This document shows positions 7,672 through 15,197 of a stretch of DNA of 61,051 nt, piece by piece. Location: assembly GCF_947631635.1 (NCBI RefSeq), contig NZ_CANRMB010000018.1, positions 1-61,051 of the forward strand, written 5' to 3'. The DNA is from an uncultured Dysosmobacter sp. GTDB taxonomy: Bacteria; Bacillota; Clostridia; Oscillospirales; Oscillospiraceae. Positions within the stretch are counted from its first letter, which is position 1. The number at the start of each line of letters is the position of its first letter. Position numbers and translations under genes: made by a program. The notes below the pieces were generated by a model that was not told where the DNA came from, searched no databases, and saw only the letters and a list, made by a program, of their open reading frames with translations.

Positions 7672-8514
7672 ATGACAAAGCTGCTTACAAAAGAGAAACA
7701 GGATGGATTTGGCAGATATCTTTACACGGAGGAACGTGCCCAGGGCACTGTGGAAAAGTACCTGCGGGATGTGTGCGCTTTTGCCGTTTGGCTGGATGGG
7801 AGGTGTGTTACGAAAGAGGCGGTGACGGAATGGAAGGAGTGCCTGCTGTCCCGGCATTACACGCCGTCCACCATCAACGCCATGCTTGCAGCCCTCAACA
7901 GCCTGTTCCGTTTCCTGGGCTGGGAGGACTGCCGGGTGAAGTTTTTGAAAGTCCAGCGGCAGATGTTCCGAACTCCTGGCCGGGAGCTGTCACGAAGCGA
8001 CTATGACACCCTGACCGCCGCGGCCCGGACCCGGGGACAGGAGCGGCTGGCCCTGCTGATGGAGGCCATCTGCGCCACGGGCATCCGGGTCAGTGAAGTG
8101 CGGTATATCACCGTAGAGGCGGCAAAGGCAGGCCGGGCGGAGATCTCGCTGAAAGGAAAGATCCGCACCATTCTCCTGCCCGCCAAGCTGTGCCGGAAGC
8201 TCCTGAAATACGCCGCAAAGCAAAAGACCGCCTCCGGTGAGATCTTTCTCACCAGAAGCGGCAGCAGCCTGTCGCGAAAGCAGATCTGGGCGGAGATGAA
8301 GCGGCTGTGCAGGCACGCAGGCGTGGAGCCGTCCAAGGTATTCCCACACAACCTGCGGCACCTTTTCGCCACGGCCTTTTACAGGGCCTGTAAGGATATC
8401 GTAAAGCTGGCGGACGTGCTGGGCCATTCCAGCATCGAGACCACCCGCATCTACTTGGTCTCCACCGGCGCGGAGCACCGGAGGCAGCTGGACCGGCTGA
8501 AACTGGTGTCGTAG
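7672..8514 (+). CDS. Tyrosine recombinase (XerC/D-like), probable DNA invertase
   Basis: A 280-residue tyrosine recombinase with a GAGGAGGG site ahead of the ATG. The SAM-like N-terminal core-binding domain covers about residues 5-90 (TEERAQGTVEKYLRDV). The catalytic domain shows Arg in ATGIRVSEV, His-x-x-Arg in FPHNLRHLFAT, GHSSIETT and the nucleophile Tyr in TTRIYLVS. The length is typical of stand-alone Xer/RecV-like invertases rather than phage integrases. Its stop codon overlaps the left inverted site of a 242-bp segment carrying a promoter, and a surface-protein gene follows, so the likely job is inversion of that promoter. Its own transcription could be opposed by that promoter in the present orientation. 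Confidence 0.88.
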   Translation: MTKLLTKEKQDGFGRYLYTEERAQGTVEKYLRDVCAFAVWLDGRCVTKEAVTEWKECLLSRHYTPSTINAMLAALNSLFRFLGWEDCRVKFLKVQRQMFRTPGRELSRSDYDTLTAAARTRGQERLALLMEAICATGIRVSEVRYITVEAAKAGRAEISLKGKIRTILLPAKLCRKLLKYAAKQKTASGEIFLTRSGSSLSRKQIWAEMKRLCRHAGVEPSKVFPHNLRHLFATAFYRACKDIVKLADVLGHSSIETTRIYLVSTGAEHRRQLDRLKLVS

Positions 8515-8533
8515 ACAAAGTAAACATTTTGTC
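8514..8533 (+). repeat. Left inverted site of the switch (IRL)
   Basis: GACAAAGTAAACATTTTGTC. It is itself a near-dyad (arms GACAAA/TTTGTC around an 8-base core), the form expected of a tyrosine recombinase crossover site, and matches IRR at 18 of 20 positions in inverted orientation. It overlaps the last base of the recombinase stop codon. Confidence 0.8.
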
Positions 8534-8568
8534 GCAGCACATGTGAAAAGATACATACTAGCTTTTTC

Positions 8569-8597
8569 ATTTTACCATGCAATCGCAGTAAAGACAA
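8569..8597 (-). promoter_or_regulatory. Strong promoter inside the invertible segment, facing left (OFF)
   Basis: Minus strand: -35 TTGTCT (8597-8592), 17-base spacer, extended TGG and -10 TAAAAT (8574-8569). In the current orientation it fires out through IRL into the 3-prime end of the recombinase gene, antisense to it, and away from the surface gene. Confidence 0.75.
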
Positions 8598-8735
8598 GAT
8601 AATTTCTCGTATTTAGATATGACAAAATAAACCGTCGCATGGTGAAAGTGTAAACGGTTCTGTTTTTTCTGCGTCCTATTGGCTCCCTGCCTTAGCAGTG
8701 AACTGTTTTTTTGCATTGCATCATCCAGATGGATA

Positions 8736-8755
8736 GACAAAATGTTTATGTTGTC
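8736..8755 (-). repeat. Right inverted site of the switch (IRR)
   Basis: On the minus strand GACAACATAAACATTTTGTC, identical to IRL except for two bases in the left arm/core boundary. Confidence 0.8.
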
Positions 8756-9197
8756 CACACAACGGAGGGAGGTGATGGATTGCGAATGGCTTTCTATAGC
8801 GATTGTGTGGAGAACGAAAAGCCCGGCCTGTTTCAATAATAGCACCCAGTCAAAAACAGGCCGCTGCCCCCGGAGATGGTGACGGCACGGAGCCATCGGA
8901 AAATCTGATGGGCGTGTCTCAGCGGGCATATGTGAAGAACTGCCATCTACTTCGGGGCAGGGCTGCGGAAGTGCGGCTGTTCCGCCTGCGCTGGAAGGGT
9001 CAAGCCTGACCGCGTGGAGAGGTATCGGCCGCCGGATCAAACAGAGGTCTTTGCTGTGGAACCGGAAATATCGGGTGTTTCCACAGAGGAGAAAATATCG
9101 GAGGTCCTTGCGGGAGCAGGGACTCTGGGGCATCCTATTCCCGAAACTTTCCTCCGGGAATGATGTCTGGTGGAATATGAAAAAAGGAGTGAATAAC
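8756..9197 (+). other. Long untranslated leader of the surface-protein gene
   Basis: About 440 bases between IRR and the surface gene start. It holds a GGAGGGAGG site with nearby short frames from ATG at 8775 or 8786 (the latter 17 codons), and a 7-bp hairpin ATTCCCG/CGGGAAT around 9138-9165. No known riboswitch class is recognised. In the ON orientation it would be the 5-prime leader; a regulatory RNA role is possible. Confidence 0.4.
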
Positions 9198-11333
9198 ATG
9201 AGGAAAAACAAATTTTTAGCAGGATTCCTCGCATTCGTGATGTTGTTGACGTTCATACCCACAACGGCATTAGCGGAAGAAACAGCGGGGAACGAGCCGG
9301 AGACGGAGCAGACCGCTCCGGTCGAAGAGACAGAGGCGCCGGATAGCGGTGAGGAGGTCCCAGGAGGTTCCGGAGCCGAGGAGGAGCCGGTGGAACCCAC
9401 CGAGGCGGAGCTGCTCCAGGCCCGCATCGATGCGCTGCCGGAGGCGGAAGCCGTTGAGGCGCTGATGGAGTCTGACCCCGACGCGGTGGGCACCGTCTAT
9501 GCTGAGGTCCGCGGCCTGATGGAGGCTGTGGGGGCGCTGGACGGAGAGCTGGACACCGCCAAGCTGGACGCCCTGATGGCGCTGTTCACCCCTGAGGCGG
9601 AGCTGCTGGAAGCGAGCGGCACTGGTACGAAAGATGATCCCTACGTGGTCGCCACTGCGAAGGAGCTGACTGCGGCGGTCGAAAAGGGCGGCTATATCAA
9701 ACTGAATGCCGATATCACGGCCAATGTTGTAATTCCTGCGAGCAAGGAAGTTACGCTTGACCTCAATGGAAAAAAGCTGACCAACGATGCAGCAAGTGAG
9801 GTAAAGGACACGATCTATGTAACGAAGGAGGCCACCCTTACCGTTGTCGGCTCTGGCACTGTGGACAATGTGAGCAATGGCCGGGCCGCCGTATTCAACA
9901 ACGGAACGGCGATTCTGAATGGTGGTTCTTATACACGCAGTAAAGAGGCGGGGACGAATGCCGGCGCCAATGGAAACAGCTGGTACGTCCTTTTGAATCA
10001 CGGAACGATGACCATCAGCGGGGACGTTGCCGTAACATCTAAAAGCACTTATTCCAGCATGATCGAGAATGGCTACCAGAAGTATAGTAGCAGCGATGAA
10101 AGAACAGGTCATGTCTCTGGAACAAATGCGGAAAACCCCAGCTTGACTATTGAAAGCGGCACTTTTACCGGCGGCAAGAATACCATTAAGAATGATGACG
10201 GCGGTACTGTATCCATCAGCGGCGGCACATTCAGCAACACGGATCAGGCTGCTGTACTGAACTGGAACGTCGCAGAGATCAGCGGCGGTGAGTTTAACGT
10301 TCAGACGAATCATGCGGTTGTGCTGAATGGAAGAGATACCAGTAATACCGCTGGCGATGAATGCCTGAACCAAGGAAAGCTGACGATCACTGACGGTACC
10401 TTTACCTCCACAGGGAGTACGGCGATTGGAACCATGAATGGTGCCAGCGGAGATATGGGTACAGTCGAGATTTCCGGCGGTACATTTACAGCATCCGGTG
10501 GTTCGACGGTAATCAATAAGCAGGGAGCTGAAGGCGCAACGGTTCAGGTGACCGGCGGCACGTTCTCCAATGATGTGAAGGACTATGTTCCCGCAGGCAG
10601 CACGACTGTTCAGGACGAAAATGGTAAGTATACCATTGGCGTTGCCGATAACGCTGTCGCCCAGATCGGCTCTGTGGGCTACACTACCTTGTCAGAGGCT
10701 ATTAAGGTTGCCAAGGACGGGGATACCGTAAAGCTTCTGAAATCCGTTGAAAATTCCAGCGAATTGATTGAATTTGAAAAGACAGCGGACACTGCGGTCA
10801 CTCTCGATTTGGGAGGCAATACCTACACAAAGACAAGCGGTAACCGCGGGTCTGTGATTGTGGTAAAGGGTGGTAAGCTGACCATCCAGAATGGTACGAT
10901 CAAGACAACGGGACTTTCTGCCAGCGACAACGGCGCAGTCAGTGTGGAAGCAGATTATTCCGCGGAACAGTCCAATAAAGTGAATGCCACGGTCGTAATT
11001 GCGAAAGATGCGGTGATCGAAAGTTCTTCTTATGCTGGCGTCGGCGTTTTTGGCAATGTGGCACAGGCTGATATTTATGGTACTGTGAAGGGCCTGTATT
11101 ATGGCGTGGCTGGAAATGGAACAAAGAATGCAACCACAAACAACGGCGGCACACTCATCAACGTTTATGATGGTGCGAATATTACCCATACAGATGCCAA
11201 CGATGGCGTTGGTATTTTCCAGTCTCAACTCGGAACCCTGAATATCGAGGGCGGCAATATCACTGGCCTGGTAGGGGTCCAGATTTGTGCCGGAACTGCA
11301 AACATCAGCGGCGGCACGATCACCGCAACGTGA
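9198..11333 (+). CDS. SLH surface protein, N-terminal part (signal peptide and beta-helix), ends at in-frame TGA
   Basis: The start at 9198 (MRKNKFLAGFLAFVMLLT) has an AAGGAG site and begins a clear signal peptide ending near TTALAEE. A Glu/Pro-rich linker (about 25-60) and a helical segment lead into many short repeats of the SGGTF type (about 150-500) that form a right-handed beta-helix typical of pectate-lyase-like adhesins. At codon 712 a TGA (11331-11333) interrupts the frame, which then continues open to 13412 with the same repeats. The intact gene would encode about 1404 residues. It lies downstream of the invertible segment, whose promoter now faces away. As it stands the product would be secreted but lack its SLH wall anchor. 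Confidence 0.85.
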   Translation: MRKNKFLAGFLAFVMLLTFIPTTALAEETAGNEPETEQTAPVEETEAPDSGEEVPGGSGAEEEPVEPTEAELLQARIDALPEAEAVEALMESDPDAVGTVYAEVRGLMEAVGALDGELDTAKLDALMALFTPEAELLEASGTGTKDDPYVVATAKELTAAVEKGGYIKLNADITANVVIPASKEVTLDLNGKKLTNDAASEVKDTIYVTKEATLTVVGSGTVDNVSNGRAAVFNNGTAILNGGSYTRSKEAGTNAGANGNSWYVLLNHGTMTISGDVAVTSKSTYSSMIENGYQKYSSSDERTGHVSGTNAENPSLTIESGTFTGGKNTIKNDDGGTVSISGGTFSNTDQAAVLNWNVAEISGGEFNVQTNHAVVLNGRDTSNTAGDECLNQGKLTITDGTFTSTGSTAIGTMNGASGDMGTVEISGGTFTASGGSTVINKQGAEGATVQVTGGTFSNDVKDYVPAGSTTVQDENGKYTIGVADNAVAQIGSVGYTTLSEAIKVAKDGDTVKLLKSVENSSELIEFEKTADTAVTLDLGGNTYTKTSGNRGSVIVVKGGKLTIQNGTIKTTGLSASDNGAVSVEADYSAEQSNKVNATVVIAKDAVIESSSYAGVGVFGNVAQADIYGTVKGLYYGVAGNGTKNATTNNGGTLINVYDGANITHTDANDGVGIFQSQLGTLNIEGGNITGLVGVQICAGTANISGGTITAT

Positions 11334-11375
11334 ACAAACACACTGACAGATTACACGTATGCGGCATCTGGCAAT

Positions 11376-13412
11376 GTGCTTGATGGCGCGGCGCTGTCGG
11401 TTATCAACCGTTCCGGTTATCAGGGTGACATCCAAGTTGCGGTCACAGGCGGAAAGTTTGTCAGTGAGAAGGGGGATGCCCTGCTGGAGTATACCAGTAA
11501 TGGGGACTGCAATCATGTAAAGAGCATTGAGATCAAGGACGGAGAGTTTATCGGTGCCAGCGGCAGTGCGGCGATCAACGTGCAGCTGAAAAACTCTGCA
11601 ACTAAAATCCCCGTAGTCTCCGGCGGTTCCTTCTCCACAGTGGTTTCCGCCGAGTTCTGCGCTGAGGGTTACCAGCCTACCACTACACTTGATGAAAATG
11701 GCAGATACACCGTCGAGATCAATACGGATGCAGACGTATTTGTCGCCAGGATCGGCAAGAAGGGATACAAGACCCTGCAGGAAGCCGTTGATGCTGCCAA
11801 CGACAACGATACTGTGGTCCTGCTGCAAGATGTTGACCTCACCGCCCCTGTGACGGTTACCGACAAAACCATTACCCTGGACCTGGCCCAGCATAAGATT
11901 TATAACACACAGGATATTTGGAAAGAAAGTGAGGGCAAATGGTCCCTTATCAGCGTGGGGGCAAACGGAAATTTGACCATCAAAGGCAGCGGCACCATGC
12001 AGGCGAAGGAAAATGACTGCTATGCGGTCGATCTGCAGGATGGCGGCAAATGCACCATTGAGAACGGCACCTTTACTGGCAATGTCCACGCTGTTTATGT
12101 GCTTGAGGGCGAATTGACGGTAAAGGGTGGACACTTCTCCGTCCAACAGAAGTACAGCACGGCTCAGCCGGACGATTTTGTGCTGAACTGCCTTGATGCG
12201 AACTTCAAAAATGGAACCGCCAAAATCACTGTTACCGGCGGAACCTTTGAAGGGTTTGACCCCATGCACAGCAAATCTGAGCCGACAACAGACGGCCAGG
12301 CAACAACCAGCTTTATCCCCGAAGGATTGGCAACGACCAAGGATGAACAGGGCAATGTGACCGTTGTGACTGCCAGCGTCTCTGTCTCTCCGGCGAGCAG
12401 TTCCGTAAAGGTGGGAAAGACCCTTGCGCTGACCATGACCGTCACCCCGTCCGAGCTGGAGAGCTATGGCGTTGTGGAATGGACATCAAGTGATAAAAAG
12501 ATTGCCTCTGTGGACGAAAAGGGTGTTGTCACCGGTGTGGCCTCCGGCGACGCTGTGATCACAGTTACCATCACCGACCAGGGAAAGGTCGTGTGTTCTG
12601 ACTCCTGCACTGTGAGCGTCTACAAAAAGTCCTCCTCCGGCGGCGGTTCCGGCTCCGGTTCTTCCTCCTACTCCATCACCGTGGAGAAGAGCAAGCACGG
12701 CGATGTGACCGTCTCCCCCAAGAGCGCTTCCAAGGGCGACACCGTCACCATCACCGTGAAGCCTGACAAGGGCTACGAGCTGGATGAGCTGACCGTCACC
12801 GACAAGAACGGCGACAGCGTGAAGCTGAAGAAAAAGAGCGACACCAAGTATACCTTCACCATGCCCGCCAGCAAGGTGGAAGTGGAGGCCGTGTTCGCCA
12901 AGGTCGAAGAGCAGGTGAACTTCATCGACGTGCCCGACGGCTACTGGGCCGAGGACGCCATCGACTGGGCCTTTGAGAAGGGCTACATGAACGGCACCAG
13001 TGCCGACACCTTCAACCCCGGCGGCGATGTGTCCCGCCAGCAGCTGTGGATGATCCTGGCCCGCCTGTCCGGCGCTGACCCCGCCAACATGGCGGAGGCC
13101 AGGAGCTGGGCCGTGGACAACGGCATCTCCGACGGCACCTTCCCCGGCCGCGCGGTTTCCCGCCAGCAGCTGGTGACCATCCTGTACCGCTACGCGGCCA
13201 GAATGGGCTATAAGACCTCCGGCACCGCCGACCTGACCCGGTTCCCGGACCACGCCTCCGTGGCCGCTTACGCCAGGGACGCCATGAGCTGGTCCGTGGC
13301 CAACGACATCGTGGGCGGCACCGCCGCCGGGACCCTGGATCCCACCGGCACCGCCACCCGCGCCCAGTTCGCGGTGATCCTCTCCCGCTTCTGCGAAAAC
13401 ATCGTGGGATAA
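11376..13412 (+). CDS. SLH surface protein, C-terminal part after the in-frame TGA
   Basis: This continues exactly the frame of the N-terminal part; 14 codons separate the TGA from the first possible GTG, and no ribosome-binding site is evident, so it is probably not translated on its own. It carries the rest of the beta-helix, a bacterial Ig-like (Big_2) domain with TSSDKKIASVDEKGVVTG about 370 residues in, a Ser/Gly linker, an InlB-type repeat (GYELDELTV...FTMPASKVEV), then three S-layer homology modules starting FIDVPDGYWAEDAIDWA that would anchor the protein to secondary wall polymer. The SLH end is clearly more GC-rich than the beta-helix part, suggesting modular assembly. Confidence 0.8.
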   Translation: MLDGAALSVINRSGYQGDIQVAVTGGKFVSEKGDALLEYTSNGDCNHVKSIEIKDGEFIGASGSAAINVQLKNSATKIPVVSGGSFSTVVSAEFCAEGYQPTTTLDENGRYTVEINTDADVFVARIGKKGYKTLQEAVDAANDNDTVVLLQDVDLTAPVTVTDKTITLDLAQHKIYNTQDIWKESEGKWSLISVGANGNLTIKGSGTMQAKENDCYAVDLQDGGKCTIENGTFTGNVHAVYVLEGELTVKGGHFSVQQKYSTAQPDDFVLNCLDANFKNGTAKITVTGGTFEGFDPMHSKSEPTTDGQATTSFIPEGLATTKDEQGNVTVVTASVSVSPASSSVKVGKTLALTMTVTPSELESYGVVEWTSSDKKIASVDEKGVVTGVASGDAVITVTITDQGKVVCSDSCTVSVYKKSSSGGGSGSGSSSYSITVEKSKHGDVTVSPKSASKGDTVTITVKPDKGYELDELTVTDKNGDSVKLKKKSDTKYTFTMPASKVEVEAVFAKVEEQVNFIDVPDGYWAEDAIDWAFEKGYMNGTSADTFNPGGDVSRQQLWMILARLSGADPANMAEARSWAVDNGISDGTFPGRAVSRQQLVTILYRYAARMGYKTSGTADLTRFPDHASVAAYARDAMSWSVANDIVGGTAAGTLDPTGTATRAQFAVILSRFCENIVG

Positions 13413-13417
13413 ATCTC

Positions 13418-13460
13418 AAAAAACAAGTGGGACGGTCTATGACCGTCCCACTTGTTTTTT
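13418..13460. terminator. Bidirectional terminator between the surface gene and the hydrogenase operon
   Basis: A perfect 20-bp stem with a three-base loop (TAT) flanked by A6 and T6, so it can stop both the plus-strand surface gene and the minus-strand hydrogenase operon. Confidence 0.92.
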
Positions 13461-13484
13461 GCTTGCAGCGGCATGACCCGCCCC

Positions 13485-15197
13485 TTATTCGTGTTTGGTA
13501 TGGAGCAGATGATGGCTCTTTTCTCCCAGGGGCTTTTTCAGATAGGCGCGGTACAGGGCCTGGACATCCGGGTTCTCATGGGAGAACCGGATAGGCGCTT
13601 TTGCATCCAGCTTCCACAGCTGGCTGCTGCGGGACGCCGCCATCTCCATGCCCTCATGGATGGGCTGTCCGCCGCCTCCAGCGCAGCCGCCGGGACAGGC
13701 CATGACCTCCACGAAGTCATAGTCCACCTCGCCGCTGTCCACGGCCTCCATCAGCTTCCGGGTGTTGCCCAGGCCGCTGACCACCGCCACCCGGACATCG
13801 CCGGCGCCGGGAATGGCAAAGGTGGCCTCTTTCCAGGACTTGCTGCCCCGGACCGCCGAGAAGGCATCGGGATCGGGATTTTTGCCGGTCGCCAGGTAAT
13901 AGGCGCTGCGCAGGGCCGCGTCCATGACGCCGCCGGTGGCGCCGAAGATCACCGCCGCGCCGGTGCCGGTGCCGAGAGGACTGTCGAATGGCTCCTCCTC
14001 CAGGTCCGAGGGGACGATGCAGTCGCTGCGGAACAGGCGCACCATCTCCCGGGTGGTCAGGACCACATCCACGTCAGGATCGCCGCAGGCATCCCGCATG
14101 GAGGGCCACTCGCTCTCCGCCTTTTTGGCGGAGCAGGGCATGATGGAGACCACGCACATCTTTTTGGGGTCGATGCCCATCTTTTCCGCGAAGTAGCTCT
14201 TGGCCACCGCGCCGAACATCTGCTGGGGGGATTTGGCGGTGGAGAGATTTTCCTTATAAGAGGGGAACTGCGTCTTTAGGAAGCTGACCCAGCCGGGGCA
14301 GCAGGAGGTGAACATAGGCCAGCGGTATTTACCCCGGTGGGTGAACCGCTCGATAAACTCGCTGCCCTCCTCCATAATGGTCAGATCCGCGGCAAAGTTG
14401 GTGTCGAACACGTAATCAAAGCCGATGCGCTTCAGCGCCGCCACCATGCGGCCGGTGGTAGCCTGCTTGGGCGTGAGGCCGAAGGTCTCCGCCCAGGCCA
14501 CCCGGACCGCCGGGGCCACCTGGACCACCGTGGTGACCTCCGGGTCCGCCAGGGCCCGCAGCACCCGGTTGGTGTCATCCCGGACTGTCAGCGCGCCGGT
14601 GGGGCAGTGGGTGACACACTGGCCGCAGAAGGTGCAGTCCGTATTCTTCAGATGGCGGTTATAGCTGACGTCCACCGTGGTGCGGGAGCCGGTGCCCGCC
14701 ACGTCCCAGATGTGCATGCCCTGGATTTTGTCGCAGACCTGCACGCAGCGCATACACTTGATGCACTTGCTGGCCTCCCGGACGATGGGGACACTCAGGT
14801 CCACCTGAGACCGCTCCGGCTGTACATCGTAGGGCTGGTAATGGATATTCAGGTCGTGGGACAGCTTTTGCAGCTCGCAATTACCGCTGCGGACGCAGAC
14901 CGTGCAGTTGGAGTTGTGCTGGCTGAGGATCAGCCGCAGATTGGTCTTGCGGGCCTGCCGGACGCGGGGAGAGTTGGTCTGAATGACCATGCCCTCCAAA
15001 ACCTCCGTGTTGCAGGCGGGGACCAGGCGGTTGATCCCTTCGATCTCCACCATGCACATGCGGCAGGCGGCGATCTCATTGATCTCCTTCAGGAAGCACA
15101 GATGGGGGATGGGGATGCCGGCCTTTTCAGCGGCCTCCAGGATGGTGGTGCCCTTGGCGGCGGACAGCTCCCGGTCGTTGATCTTGAACGTTACCAT
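13485..15197 (-). CDS. [FeFe] hydrogenase, group A catalytic subunit
   Basis: A 570-residue monomeric-type catalytic subunit. N-terminal 2Fe-2S domain (CRMCMVEIEG region, about 1-80), the His-Cys3 cluster domain (NCTVCVRSGNCELQ), two 4Fe-4S sites (CIKCMRCVQVC and CTFCGQCVTHCPTG), then the H-cluster domain with all three signatures: FTSCCPGW, MPCSAKKAE and MACPGGCAGGGGQP. It reduces protons or oxidises hydrogen in the cytoplasm. The ATG overlaps the stop of the upstream GltD-like gene (TGGTAA), indicating translational coupling. That partner makes it look like the glutamate-synthase-linked group A2 rather than the HydABC bifurcating type. Confidence 0.93.
   Translation of the reverse strand: MVTFKINDRELSAAKGTTILEAAEKAGIPIPHLCFLKEINEIAACRMCMVEIEGINRLVPACNTEVLEGMVIQTNSPRVRQARKTNLRLILSQHNSNCTVCVRSGNCELQKLSHDLNIHYQPYDVQPERSQVDLSVPIVREASKCIKCMRCVQVCDKIQGMHIWDVAGTGSRTTVDVSYNRHLKNTDCTFCGQCVTHCPTGALTVRDDTNRVLRALADPEVTTVVQVAPAVRVAWAETFGLTPKQATTGRMVAALKRIGFDYVFDTNFAADLTIMEEGSEFIERFTHRGKYRWPMFTSCCPGWVSFLKTQFPSYKENLSTAKSPQQMFGAVAKSYFAEKMGIDPKKMCVVSIMPCSAKKAESEWPSMRDACGDPDVDVVLTTREMVRLFRSDCIVPSDLEEEPFDSPLGTGTGAAVIFGATGGVMDAALRSAYYLATGKNPDPDAFSAVRGSKSWKEATFAIPGAGDVRVAVVSGLGNTRKLMEAVDSGEVDYDFVEVMACPGGCAGGGGQPIHEGMEMAASRSSQLWKLDAKAPIRFSHENPDVQALYRAYLKKPLGEKSHHLLHTKHE

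Larger units (their letters stand above)
8514..8755. other. Candidate invertible promoter segment (phase switch)
   Basis: A 242-bp segment bounded by inverted 20-bp sites, immediately after a tyrosine recombinase gene and before a surface-protein gene. It contains no convincing coding frame but does hold one strong sigma-A promoter near its left end, pointing left. Inversion would move the promoter to about 8672-8700 pointing right to the surface gene at 9198. A partial third site, GACAAAATAAAC, lies inside at 8621-8632. The layout matches clostridial RecV-type switches such as cwpV and flg of C. difficile, though the sites are different. Confidence 0.75.

Noticed and set aside
8567..9493. 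Minus-strand 308-codon frame across the switch and leader
   Set aside because: Low-complexity Ser/Pro start and no motif; it crosses the inverted site and runs antisense to the surface gene signal peptide.
10692..12269. 525-codon minus frame inside the surface-protein gene
   Set aside because: Antisense to repeated beta-helix coding sequence; no start site or domain.
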